From: Sedimentibacter sp. SX930
GTDB lineage: Bacteria > Bacillota > Bacilli > Lactobacillales > Aerococcaceae
Assembly (NCBI GenBank): GCA_002155105.1
Contig: MUZD01000006.1
Span: 124,001 to 188,000, forward strand
Direction of reading: 5' to 3'
Length of the DNA stretch: 64,000 nucleotides
Shown: positions 53,569 through 63,499 of the stretch, piece after piece
Layout of the letters: each line of letters opens with the position of its first letter
Numbering within the stretch: the stretch's first letter is position 1
Notes under the pieces: generated by a model
The model's input: the letters and a program-made list of their open reading frames with translations, nothing else
Told to the model about the DNA's origin: nothing
Databases searched by the model: none
Made by a program: the position numbers and the translations under genes

Positions 53569-54645
53569 ATGATCAGTCTACAGGATATCTCAGTGACTTT
53601 TAAAACTGACAAAAACAAAGCCATCCATGCCGTACAGCATGTTTCGTTGGAAGTCGATAAAGGCGACGTCTACGGCATCGTCGGATACAGCGGCGCCGGC
53701 AAAAGTACATTAGTAAGGACCATCAATCTTCTGCAGCGTCCGTCCGAAGGAAAAGTCATCGTGAGCGGAAAAGACATGATGGCATTGAACGACAAGGACT
53801 TGCGTGAGTCGCGCAAAAAAATCGGGATGATTTTCCAGCATTTCAACCTGATGCGCTCCCGCACCATTCACGACAACGTCGCATTTCCCTTGAAGAATTC
53901 TTCCTTAAGTAAACAGGAAATCCACGACAAGGTAACGGAACTTCTTTCATTAGTGGGGTTGTCCGAAAAAGCCAAAGCTTACCCTTCCCAATTATCCGGG
54001 GGACAAAAGCAGCGTGTGGCCATCGCCCGCGCCTTGGCTAATGACCCGGAAGTGCTGCTTTGCGACGAAGCGACCAGCGCTTTGGATCCGAAGACGACTT
54101 CTTCGATACTGGCTCTGTTGAAAGAGCTGAACAAAAGATTGAATCTGACGATCGTCATCATCACCCATGAGATGCAGGTCGTGAAGGAAATCTGCAACAA
54201 AGTGGCTGTGATGGAAGACGGTGGCGTGATCGAGTACGGCTCGATTCTGGACATCTTCACGAAGCCGCAGAACCAATTGACGAAGGACTTCATCGATACA
54301 GCAACGCATGTCGAACACGGCATCGAGACAGTCATCACCCACCCTACCATCCTGAATCTGAACGAACATGATGTGCTGACAAAGCTTTCATTCGTCGGCG
54401 GTTCCACAGGCGAACCACTCATCGCCAAACTGGCCAATACGTTCAATGTCCAAGGCAACATCCTCTTCGGCAACGTCGAGATACTGCAGGACACGCCAGT
54501 AGGCACCCTGCTCCTCGTCCTGAGCGGGACACCCGAAGCGATCGCGAAAGCCGTCCGCTACCTGCAGGACAATGGCGTGACGGTGGAGATCATCACCGCT
54601 GAAATCATCGCCGAAAAGAAAAATAAAGGAGGCGACGAAGAATGA
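53569..54645 (+). CDS. metN: methionine ABC transporter ATP-binding protein
   Basis: A 358-residue ABC ATPase that powers methionine import. Walker A GYSGAGKST, the Q-loop IGMIFQHFNLM, signature LSGGQKQRVAIARAL and Walker B VLLCDEATSALDPKT are present. A C-terminal NIL domain (about 275-355) gives feedback inhibition by methionine in E. coli MetN. ATG at 53569 has AGAGGAGG 8 bases upstream. It is controlled by two Met T-boxes and overlaps metI by four bases. Confidence 0.97.
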   Translation: MISLQDISVTFKTDKNKAIHAVQHVSLEVDKGDVYGIVGYSGAGKSTLVRTINLLQRPSEGKVIVSGKDMMALNDKDLRESRKKIGMIFQHFNLMRSRTIHDNVAFPLKNSSLSKQEIHDKVTELLSLVGLSEKAKAYPSQLSGGQKQRVAIARALANDPEVLLCDEATSALDPKTTSSILALLKELNKRLNLTIVIITHEMQVVKEICNKVAVMEDGGVIEYGSILDIFTKPQNQLTKDFIDTATHVEHGIETVITHPTILNLNEHDVLTKLSFVGGSTGEPLIAKLANTFNVQGNILFGNVEILQDTPVGTLLLVLSGTPEAIAKAVRYLQDNGVTVEIITAEIIAEKKNKGGDEE

Positions 54646-55322
54646 ACACATTCATGACAACCTTTCTCCCTAACGTCTCTGAGATTTGGGATGAAGTGCT
54701 TCTGAGCACATGGGAAACCTTATATATGACACTCATTGCCGGACTGATCGCCGGTGGGCTGGGCGTCATCCTGGGGGTCATCTTACTGGTCACAGAAGAT
54801 GGCGGCATCCTGGAGAACAAACACCTGTACAACGTTCTCGATAAGCTGGTCAACATCTTCCGGTCGCTGCCTTTCATCATCCTGATGGCACTGATCGTAC
54901 CGTTCACCCGCTTCGTGGTCGGCACTTCGATCGGAACGACCGCATCGATCGTACCGCTAGTTGTAGCGACCGTTCCCTTCTATGCCCGTCAGATCCAAAA
55001 TGCCTTGGTTGAAGTCGATCCCGGCGTCATCGAGGCGGCCCAATCAATGGGTGCCAGCCCTTGGGAAATCATCTTCCGCGTCTACCTGAAAGAAGGCTTG
55101 GCCGGCATCATCCGCGTGTCATCCGTAACGATCATCAACCTGATCGGTTTGACGGCAATGGCAGGAGCCATCGGCGGCGGCGGATTGGGTAACCTGGCCA
55201 TCACCCGCGGCTATAACCGATTCCAGAACGACGTGACCTTGGTCGCAACCATCATCATCCTGATCATCGTATTCATCAGCCAAGCCATCGGAAATGCCTT
55301 GGTGAAGAAAGTCAGCCATTAA
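54642..55322 (+). CDS. metI: methionine ABC transporter permease
   Basis: A 226-residue permease with five hydrophobic segments and the EAA loop VEVDPGVIEAAQSMGASPWEIIFRVYLKEG that docks on MetN. The C-terminal GGLGNLAITRGYNRFQ is typical of MetI. The ATG overlaps the metN stop as ATGA. A structured 126-bp element separates it from metQ1. Confidence 0.96.
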   Translation: MNTFMTTFLPNVSEIWDEVLLSTWETLYMTLIAGLIAGGLGVILGVILLVTEDGGILENKHLYNVLDKLVNIFRSLPFIILMALIVPFTRFVVGTSIGTTASIVPLVVATVPFYARQIQNALVEVDPGVIEAAQSMGASPWEIIFRVYLKEGLAGIIRVSSVTIINLIGLTAMAGAIGGGGLGNLAITRGYNRFQNDVTLVATIIILIIVFISQAIGNALVKKVSH

Positions 55323-55326
55323 AAAA

Positions 55327-55452
55327 AGAAAAGCGTTCCAAGCCCGCTTTGCCTCGAAAGAAATTTAGGAAATCTGGCCCTGAATGAGCATCGCAGAGCG
55401 CAATGGGTCAGATTTATCTAATTTCCGAGAGGAAGGCTTGGAACGCTAGACA
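55327..55452. repeat. 126-bp structured dispersed element, copy 3
   Basis: Starts AGAAAAGC and ends GCTAGACA like copies 1 and 2. It keeps GAAAGAAATTTAGGAAAT, the loop TGAGCATCGCAGAGCGCAAT and ATTTATCTAATTTCCGA. The outer stem is a different but perfect pair (AGCGTTCCAAGCC / GGCTTGGAACGCT), and the inner stem is AAATCTG / CAGATTT instead of AAATCGT / ACGATTT. It lies between metI and metQ1 and may process or partly terminate the mRNA. Confidence 0.88.
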
Positions 55453-55504
55453 ATATTATTATTGGAAACTTCTATACTACTAAAAAAATCGGAGGAAACA
55501 AATC

Positions 55505-56359
55505 ATGAAAAAGAAAAACGTATTATTCTCAGGTGTTGCAGCACTTACTTTATTTTTAGCAGCTTGCGGAAGCAGCGACTCGAACACGGACTCAGCAGCG
55601 GACACTGCTTCTTCAGATAACGAAACAGTAAAAATCGGCGTAGTCAGCGAAGTCGAAGTTGAAGTCTGGGAAGATGTAGCCAGCCGTTTGGACGCAAAAG
55701 GGATCGAATTGGAAATCGTCCAATTCACCGACTATGTACAACCTAACGTCGCGTTGGAGAATGGCGACATCGACCTGAACGCATTCCAGCACGTTGCTTA
55801 TCTTGAAGATTTCAACGCCAATAACAAGTCTGATCTGACTCCTATCGGCTTCACTTATGTTTCTCCACTTGGTTTGTATTCCGAAAAAGTTACCGACTAT
55901 GCGGACATCGCCGATGGAGCGAAGATCGCCATCCCTAACGATGTGACAAACGGCGGACGCGCACTCCTGTTGTTGCAAGCAATCGGCCTGATCAAAGTCG
56001 ACGAAGCAAAAGGAACAACACCGACAGTCAGCGACATCACAGAAAACCCGAAGAACATCAGCTTTGAAGAATTGGATGCTGCACAAGTTGCACGCTCCCT
56101 TCCTGATGTGGACGCAGCAATCATCAACACGAACTACGCTACTGATGCAGACCTGAATCCTAAAGAAGACGCCCTCTTCCTTGATACTGACAACATTGCA
56201 AGCGTTGCTGACGTTTACAAAAACATCGTAGCGGCACGTGCAGCAGATGTAGACAACGAAACCTACAAACAAGTTGTTGCGGAATACCAAACATCCGAAA
56301 CAGCAGCGATCTTGGACGATGTCACAGAAGGCAACGACGTACCCGCTTGGGAACAGTAA
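55505..56359 (+). CDS. metQ: MetQ/NlpA methionine-binding lipoprotein 1
   Basis: A 284-residue surface lipoprotein; signal peptide with lipobox LAAC and lipidated Cys21. The mature NlpA domain contains VCRFTDY-like IVQFTDYVQPNVALENGDID, LNAFQHVAYLEDFN and IAIPNDVTNGGRALLLLQAIGL. It delivers methionine or a related compound to MetNI. GGAGGA precedes the ATG. First of three tandem paralogues. Confidence 0.93.
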   Translation: MKKKNVLFSGVAALTLFLAACGSSDSNTDSAADTASSDNETVKIGVVSEVEVEVWEDVASRLDAKGIELEIVQFTDYVQPNVALENGDIDLNAFQHVAYLEDFNANNKSDLTPIGFTYVSPLGLYSEKVTDYADIADGAKIAIPNDVTNGGRALLLLQAIGLIKVDEAKGTTPTVSDITENPKNISFEELDAAQVARSLPDVDAAIINTNYATDADLNPKEDALFLDTDNIASVADVYKNIVAARAADVDNETYKQVVAEYQTSETAAILDDVTEGNDVPAWEQ

Positions 56360-56437
56360 GACCCCTTAACTTGTTTACAAAAATCACGTTTGCAGACGTG
56401 ATGTAAAAATATAAAAAACAAATCGGAGGAAATACAT

Positions 56438-57301
56438 ATGAAAAAGAGTAAATTATTTGGTAGCCTTGTCCTTACAGCTTCATTATTCCTGGCAGCATGC
56501 GGAAACGGCGGAACAACCGCTGATTCATCCGCTGCAGAGTCCAGCAGCACAGTGGCAGCAGAACCGACTACAGTCAAAATCGGTCTGGTCAGCGAATCCG
56601 CAGTCGAAATCTGGGAAGCCGTCGCAGAGCGTCTGGCAGACGAGAACATCGAACTTGAAATCGTCAAATTCACTGACTACAACCAACCGAACATCGCGTT
56701 GGATAACGGCGAGCTCGACTTGAACGCCTTCCAGCACGTGGCCTTCCTGGAGAACTACAACGCAAACAACGACGCAGACTTGACACCGATCGGATTCACT
56801 TTTGTTTCTCCATTGGGGATCTATTCTAACAATTATACAGAGTACAGCGAAATTCAAGACGGCGACACGATCGCTATCCCGAATGACGTAACCAACGGCG
56901 GACGCGCTTTGTTGCTGTTGCAAGCCATAGACTTGATCACTTTGGACAACGCAACCGGCACAACACCAACCGTAGGTGACATCGTCGAAAATCCTAAGAA
57001 CCTGAACATCGAAGAATTGGATGCAGCTCAATTGCCGCGTTCGCTTGAAGATGCAGGCGCTGCAGTCATCAACACCAACTTTGCCGTCGATGCTGGACTT
57101 GTACCGACTGAAGATGCCCTTTACTTGGATACAGACAACATCCAGGAAGTCTTGGACATCTACAAAAACGTTGTAGCTGCACGTGCAGAAGACGTTGACA
57201 ATGAAGTCTACAAAAAAGTTGTAGCGGCATACCAAACCGAAGAAACAAAAGCTTTGATCGCAGAAACAACTGCTAACACAGATATCCCTGCTTGGGACTA
57301 A
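56438..57301 (+). CDS. metQ: MetQ/NlpA methionine-binding lipoprotein 2
   Basis: A 287-residue paralogue of the preceding gene, with lipobox LAAC and Cys21, then KFTDYNQPNIALDNGELDLN and IPNDVTNGGRALLLLQAI. It resembles metQ1 much more closely than metQ3, suggesting the more recent duplication. A 7-bp hairpin (ATCACGT / ACGTGAT, 56383-56402) lies between the two genes. GGAGGA precedes the ATG. Confidence 0.93.
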   Translation: MKKSKLFGSLVLTASLFLAACGNGGTTADSSAAESSSTVAAEPTTVKIGLVSESAVEIWEAVAERLADENIELEIVKFTDYNQPNIALDNGELDLNAFQHVAFLENYNANNDADLTPIGFTFVSPLGIYSNNYTEYSEIQDGDTIAIPNDVTNGGRALLLLQAIDLITLDNATGTTPTVGDIVENPKNLNIEELDAAQLPRSLEDAGAAVINTNFAVDAGLVPTEDALYLDTDNIQEVLDIYKNVVAARAEDVDNEVYKKVVAAYQTEETKALIAETTANTDIPAWD

Positions 57302-57354
57302 GCGAAACCCTTTCTTCATCTTCAATAGCCTGAAAACATACTAAATATACGAGT

Positions 57355-57397
57355 AGCATCAAGCCGGTGCGTTTCTTTTCGCGCCGCTCTTGATGCT
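57355..57397 (+). terminator. hairpin between metQ2 and metQ3
   Basis: AGCATCAAG pairs with CTTGATGCT, with an inner GGTGCG / CGCC pairing. The T run is weak (ATCTTTATA), so it may partly terminate or stabilise the upstream mRNA. A similar GC hairpin (GGGGCT / AGCCCC, 58304-58331) lies between metQ3 and the M20 gene. Confidence 0.55.
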
Positions 57398-57426
57398 ATC
57401 TTTATATACTAAGGAGCCCTTTACTA

Positions 57427-58284
57427 ATGAAAAATAAGACATTTCTAGCAACCTTGACCCTTTCAGCCAGCCTTTTCCTTGCCGCTTGCGGCACCGCAGC
57501 CTCCGATCCCTCCAGCGATTCTTCCACTGCGGACGCGAATGAACCCGTCAAAGTAACGCTGGGCGTCGTCGGCGAAGTCAATGAGCCTTGGGATTACGTC
57601 ATCGAAGAGCTGAAAGAAAAAGAGAACATCGAAGTCGAACTGGTCAAATTCACCGACTACACAACCCCTAACAATGCCTTAGCCGAAGGGGAGATCGATC
57701 TGAGTTCATTCCAGACAGAAGTCTTCATGGACAACTACAACAGAGATCATGGAACGGAATTGACGACCATCGGCTATACGGTAATGGCTCCCTTAGGACT
57801 TTATTCTGAAAAAATCACAAGCATCAACGAACTGAAGGACGGCGACACGTTTGCCATCCCGAACGACGTCTCCAACGAAGGACGCGCTTTGATCCTGCTG
57901 CAGACAGCCGGACTGATCAAGCTTGACACTGCGGCCGGTTTGGTTCCGACAACCGAAGATGTCATCGAAAACAGATTGAACCTGCAGTTCCAGACACTTG
58001 AATCCAATCAGACTGCCCGCGCTTTGCAGGACGTGACCGCTTCTGTCATCAACAGCGGCATGGCCGTGGATGCCGGATTCATCCCGAGCGAAGATGCCGT
58101 CTTCCTTGAGCCGGTAACCGCAGACTCAAAACCTTATTACAATGTCATTGCGGCGCTTTCCGAAGATGTCGACAACGAGGTCTTCCAAACGATCGTAGCC
58201 TACTACCAATCCGAAGGAACGGCCAAAGTCATCGAAGAATCTTCAAAAGGCTCGCAGTTCCCGGTTTGGAACGAAGCTGAATAG
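57427..58284 (+). CDS. MetQ/NlpA family lipoprotein 3 (divergent)
   Basis: A 285-residue NlpA-family lipoprotein with lipobox LAAC and Cys21, but clearly divergent: ELVKFTDYTTPNNALAEGEIDLSSFQTEVFMDNYN, where the other two read LNAFQHVA. IPNDVSNEGRALILLQTAGL is kept. The change in the ligand-pocket region suggests a different ligand, sharing MetNI. AAGGAG precedes the ATG. Confidence 0.9.
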   Translation: MKNKTFLATLTLSASLFLAACGTAASDPSSDSSTADANEPVKVTLGVVGEVNEPWDYVIEELKEKENIEVELVKFTDYTTPNNALAEGEIDLSSFQTEVFMDNYNRDHGTELTTIGYTVMAPLGLYSEKITSINELKDGDTFAIPNDVSNEGRALILLQTAGLIKLDTAAGLVPTTEDVIENRLNLQFQTLESNQTARALQDVTASVINSGMAVDAGFIPSEDAVFLEPVTADSKPYYNVIAALSEDVDNEVFQTIVAYYQSEGTAKVIEESSKGSQFPVWNEAE

Positions 58285-58361
58285 AAAAGCTGAACTATTT
58301 CGAGGGGCTTGGGCCATTTGCCCACAGCCCCTTTCCTATACAGATCCAAGGAGGAACCACT

Positions 58362-59549
58362 ATGACAATCAACCAAAAACAGATCCACGAAGAAGTTAGC
58401 GATATCTACGACTACATCATCGCCCTGCGCCGCCATTTCCACCGTCATCCGGAGCCGAGCCTGAAGGAATTCGAAACGATCCAACGCATCATGGAAGAAG
58501 TCGAAGAAATCGGCGTACCTTACATAAATGTCGGCGAGACCGGCATCTTGGCCACCTTGATTGGCGGAAAAGGAGCAGGCAAGACCATTCTGCTGCGCGC
58601 CGATATCGATGCACTGCCACTACCGGATGAGACCGGAAAACCCTACGCTTCCGTCAACCCCGGTTTCAACCATGCCTGCGGGCACGACGGGCATACCGCT
58701 TCCCTGTTGGGCGCGCTGAAAATCCTGAAGGAACATCAGGATGAGTTCTCCGGGACAATCCAATTCGCCTTCCAGCCCGCGGAAGAAATCGGCGGCGGAG
58801 CACGCCAATTCGTGCGCGGCGGCTATATCGACGGCATCGACCATGTCTTCGGCATCCATCTGCAATCGGGTACGCAAGTGGGCAAAATCGTCGCTACACC
58901 AGGCCCTTCCAATGCGTCCTGCGACATCTTCAAAATCAAAGTTTCCGGCAAGAGCGGGCATGTCTCGCGTCCGGATCTGGGACGCGACGCTTTGGTCAGC
59001 GCAGCCGCCATCGTCACCGAACTCCAGACCATCGTTTCCCGTGAAGTGAAACCGACAGATGAAGTCGTCGTCGGCATCGGGGTATTGCGTGCCGGAACGA
59101 ACTACAACATCATCGCCAACGAAGCCGAAATCGAAGGAACTGTCCGCACCTTCAGCCATGAAGTCCGTGCCCAGGTGTTGGAGGCTGTGGAAAGGATCGC
59201 CCGTAATGTTTCCGATGCGCACCGCACCACCATTGAGTTCTCCAACTACGATGCCGCGGCACCGCTGATCAATGACATCCAGGCCGCTAACCATGCCATC
59301 AAGGTCGCCTCGGACATCGTCGGATTGGAGAACGTAATCACCGATAGCCCGAAAAGCATGGGCGCAGATGACTTTGCAGATTACTTGGCGGTCGCGCCTG
59401 GAGTCTACTGTTTCATCGGCACGCAGAGCAGCGAAGAGACAGCCTACGGACATCATCACGAGAAATTCGACATCGATGAAAAAGGGTTGGCCATCGCCAC
59501 GGAGTTGCATATTTCCTATGCATTGTCCTACTTGAAAGAGCCATTTTAA
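58362..59549 (+). CDS. M20 family amidohydrolase
   Basis: A 395-residue zinc amidohydrolase of the M20D group (hippurate hydrolase / N-acyl amino acid deacylase-like). Metal ligands lie in NHACGHDGHTASLLGAL, QPAEEIGGGARQ and GIHLQSGTQVG, and the late AYGHHHEKFDIDEKGL. The lid domain lies at about residues 185-295. Methionine transport operons of streptococci also carry an M20 gene, so it may release methionine from acylated or peptide forms taken up through MetNIQ; this is inference. AAGGAGG precedes the ATG. Confidence 0.9.
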   Translation: MTINQKQIHEEVSDIYDYIIALRRHFHRHPEPSLKEFETIQRIMEEVEEIGVPYINVGETGILATLIGGKGAGKTILLRADIDALPLPDETGKPYASVNPGFNHACGHDGHTASLLGALKILKEHQDEFSGTIQFAFQPAEEIGGGARQFVRGGYIDGIDHVFGIHLQSGTQVGKIVATPGPSNASCDIFKIKVSGKSGHVSRPDLGRDALVSAAAIVTELQTIVSREVKPTDEVVVGIGVLRAGTNYNIIANEAEIEGTVRTFSHEVRAQVLEAVERIARNVSDAHRTTIEFSNYDAAAPLINDIQAANHAIKVASDIVGLENVITDSPKSMGADDFADYLAVAPGVYCFIGTQSSEETAYGHHHEKFDIDEKGLAIATELHISYALSYLKEPF

Positions 59550-59552
59550 TGC

Positions 59553-59604
59553 AAAAAAACGCGTCGCTCAGCTGGAATGATCCAACTGAGCGACACGTTT
59601 TTTT
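59553..59604. terminator. bidirectional terminator after the methionine operon
   Basis: A long stem (AAAACG, GTCGCTCAG, TGG with complements CCA, CTGAGCGAC, CGTTTT) with A and T runs on both sides ends the M20 and the convergent mgsA transcripts. Confidence 0.9.
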
Positions 59605-59624
59605 GTAAACAGCCTGTTACCAGC

Positions 59625-60044
59625 TTACCCGAAATCAATGCTGCCTTCCGCATTGTAGAATTCGCGCCAATCGACGAAGCCAGCATCCAATCCGCGGAGC
59701 AGCACTTCGGCTGTGCCGATATTGGTAGCCAACGGGATTTCATAGACATCGCTCAAACGGATCAAAGCGGTTACATCCGGTTCATGGGGCATAGCGGCCA
59801 AAGGATCACGCAGGAAGATCACCATATCCATTTTATTTTCCGAAATCATGGCGCCGATCTGTTGGTCCCCTCCGAGTGGGCCCGACTTGAAACGGTGTAC
59901 GCTCAATCCTGTCGCTTCCATGATGCGGGTGCCGGTCGTACCGGTCGCGAACAATTCATGTTCTTCAAGGATTGCTTTATAGGCGGTACATAATTGAATC
60001 ATCAAATCTTTTTTACGGTCATGCGCAATTAATGCTACTTTCAT
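59625..60044 (-). CDS. mgsA: methylglyoxal synthase
   Basis: A 139-residue enzyme converting dihydroxyacetone phosphate to methylglyoxal, a glycolytic overflow route. It has [11 protein letters not shown], the phosphate-binding [25 protein letters not shown] and the catalytic Asp in [22 protein letters not shown] precedes the ATG on the minus strand. It is monocistronic. Confidence 0.96.
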   Translation of the reverse strand: MKVALIAHDRKKDLMIQLCTAYKAILEEHELFATGTTGTRIMEATGLSVHRFKSGPLGGDQQIGAMISENKMDMVIFLRDPLAAMPHEPDVTALIRLSDVYEIPLATNIGTAEVLLRGLDAGFVDWREFYNAEGSIDFG

Positions 60045-60203
60045 CTGATTTCCTCCCTAAAATTTTTATAAGAACAGTATATCATTTCGCCGGTTTGATG
60101 GTCGAACCGGTCGCAATATTTTTCTTTTCTGTACCGAAATAACCAAAATATATACGGATTTCTTCATATTGTCTTCACAATTGAGGACTATTATACAGAT
60201 AGG

Positions 60204-60293
60204 CCAATCACAACAATCTTTTACTCTTCTTTACTCCTCCAAAGTAAAGAACAACTCCTTTATGCCACCGCTCTTATGAGCGGTGGTTTTTTT
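60204..60293 (+). ncRNA. candidate small RNA with CCUCC loop
   Basis: A strong orphan terminator (CCACCGCTC / GAGCGGTGG plus seven T, 60265-60293) has no gene before it on the plus strand. A perfect 9-bp hairpin TTCTTTACT / AGTAAAGAA (60227-60251) exposes the loop CCTCCAA, complementary to Shine-Dalgarno sites. TTGTCT at 60169 and TATACA at 60192 with 17-base spacing could start a transcript of about 90 bases. Confidence 0.5.
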
Positions 60294-60344
60294 GAGCAAG
60301 CGGGTCGCTATTGCACGGATAAAAATAGACTACTTGAACACGCA

Positions 60345-60561
60345 GCACGCATCGGTGGGTGTGGTTGTCCGATATTGCCGAAGAATCGGACATGTAGCAC
60401 GCATCAGAGACAGTGGTTGTCTGATATTACCAAAGAATCGGACAAGCAACATGCGGCGGCGTCACTGGTTGTCCGATATTGCCGAAGAATCGGACATGTA
60501 GCACGCATCAGAGACAGTGGTTGTCCGATATTACCAAAGAATCGGACAAGGACCACATTAC
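60345..60561. repeat. hairpin array F (four hairpins, exact 52-bp period)
   Basis: TGTCCGAT / ATCGGACA hairpins start at 60366, 60418, 60470 and 60522. Units 1 and 3 are identical over the full 52 bases. Units 2 and 4 use ATTACCAAAGA loops, unit 2 having one G-U stem change. Spacers after units 1 and 3 read ATGTAGCACGCATCAGAGAC. It lies between mgsA and the GH1 gene with no cas genes. Confidence 0.9.
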
Positions 60562-60567
60562 CGAATA

Positions 60568-60607
60568 CAAAAAGCCCAGCGGGGATCGCGATCCCGCTGA
60601 GCTTTTT
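60568..60607 (-). terminator. terminator after the GH1 gene
   Basis: AAAAAGC-CAGCGGG-GATC pairs with GATC-CCGCTG-GCTTTTT; the minus-strand side runs into TTTTT. Confidence 0.9.
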
Positions 60608-60619
60608 CATGTATGCAAT

Positions 60620-62310
<1,691 letters not shown>

Positions 62311-62538
62311 TTTTTTCTCCCCCTACCGATATGGATGTGCGGCTCGAATGACCAGCGAAGCGGCTACATTCTTTTACTACTCGATTATAATGGATAGCAG
62401 AACAGAAACAATAACTTCTGGACACTCCGTAACACCGTTTACAAATTCCCCATTTTTTTGATCCGGATTATCAAATAACATTCACAAATATGATAGGATA
62501 ATAGTGAGGTTCAGAAGAAACACGTGAGGGGGATGCGG

Positions 62539-63432
62539 ATGCTCATCAGAGAACGGCTGGAGAATTTTGATTTCTCGAACAGCGAACAAAAGATAGTGAC
62601 CTATATACTTGAGAAAAAAGCGGCCATCGAGGAAATGACCACAAAAGAGATTGCCGAGGCGACTTACACTTCCCCTTCCACATTGGTAAGGATTGCCCAT
62701 AAGATGAACTTCAGCGGCTGGAGCGATTTGAAGGAAGCCTTCCTGAAAGAAGAGGAATATTTGCAGAAACATTTCAGTGAAATAAACGCCAATCTGCCTT
62801 TTCACCGTAATGATACCATCATGTCGATTGCAAGTAAAATTGCTGCCTTGGAAAAGGAATCCATCGACGATACCTTGTCGCTGATCACCCATGACGACCT
62901 GCAGAAGGCCATCCAGATCATCAGGAAGTCTTCCTATACCAGTCTTTTTGCAGTCAGCAACAACCTTTTGATCACGCAAGAATTCCAACACAACATGTCA
63001 CGGATCAAAAAACGAGTGGAAATCTGCTTGTTGCAGGGCGAAACGATCTTCAAGGCGCACCTGGCGGATCCTTCCTCTTGCGCAATCATCGTCTCCTATT
63101 CCGGAGAAACTTCGATATTGAACGAAACAATCCAATACTTAAAAGCGAACAATATCCCCATCATCGCCATCACCAATATCGGGGACAATACGACCGCCCG
63201 GCTTGCGGATTGCGTGCTCAGAATTTGCACAAGGGAGAAGCTCTATTCAAAAATCGCCACCTTCTCCACCGACAGCGCCATCGTATACCTGCTGGACGTA
63301 CTCTATTCCTGCATCTTTGCACTCGATTACGATGCCAACCTGCAACTGCGGATCAGCACTTCCAAGATGATTGAAGCCGGCCGATCCTCAACGGTTGATA
63401 TCATCAAGGAAGAGGATCACGTTTCGAGATGA
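62539..63432 (+). CDS. RpiR family transcriptional regulator
   Basis: A 297-residue regulator with an N-terminal RpiR helix-turn-helix (ENFDFSNSEQKIVTYILEKK; TTKEIAEATYTSPSTLVRIAHKMNFSGW, to about residue 75) and a C-terminal SIS sugar-phosphate domain (about 110-260; AIIVSYSGETSILNETIQYL). ATG at 62539 lies 6 bases after GAGGGGG. It is divergent from the SemiSWEET-GH1 pair and probably regulates it in response to a sugar phosphate. The 62311-62538 gap holds the divergent promoters. Confidence 0.92.
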   Translation: MLIRERLENFDFSNSEQKIVTYILEKKAAIEEMTTKEIAEATYTSPSTLVRIAHKMNFSGWSDLKEAFLKEEEYLQKHFSEINANLPFHRNDTIMSIASKIAALEKESIDDTLSLITHDDLQKAIQIIRKSSYTSLFAVSNNLLITQEFQHNMSRIKKRVEICLLQGETIFKAHLADPSSCAIIVSYSGETSILNETIQYLKANNIPIIAITNIGDNTTARLADCVLRICTREKLYSKIATFSTDSAIVYLLDVLYSCIFALDYDANLQLRISTSKMIEAGRSSTVDIIKEEDHVSR

Positions 63433-63452
63433 TAAAATATCAGTTGTGTCCG

Positions 63453-63490
63453 CAAAAAACCATCGCTCCCAAACCGGCGATGGTTTTTTT
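63453..63490. terminator. bidirectional terminator after rpiR-type gene
   Basis: AAAAAACCATCGC pairs with GCGATGGTTTTTT around a ten-base loop, ending both the RpiR gene and the convergent GNAT gene. Confidence 0.92.
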
Positions 63491-63499
63491 GTATGCTGG

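Noticed and set aside
55505-58284. Triple metQ as an assembly duplication
   Set aside because: The three proteins differ throughout, with distinct intergenic regions.
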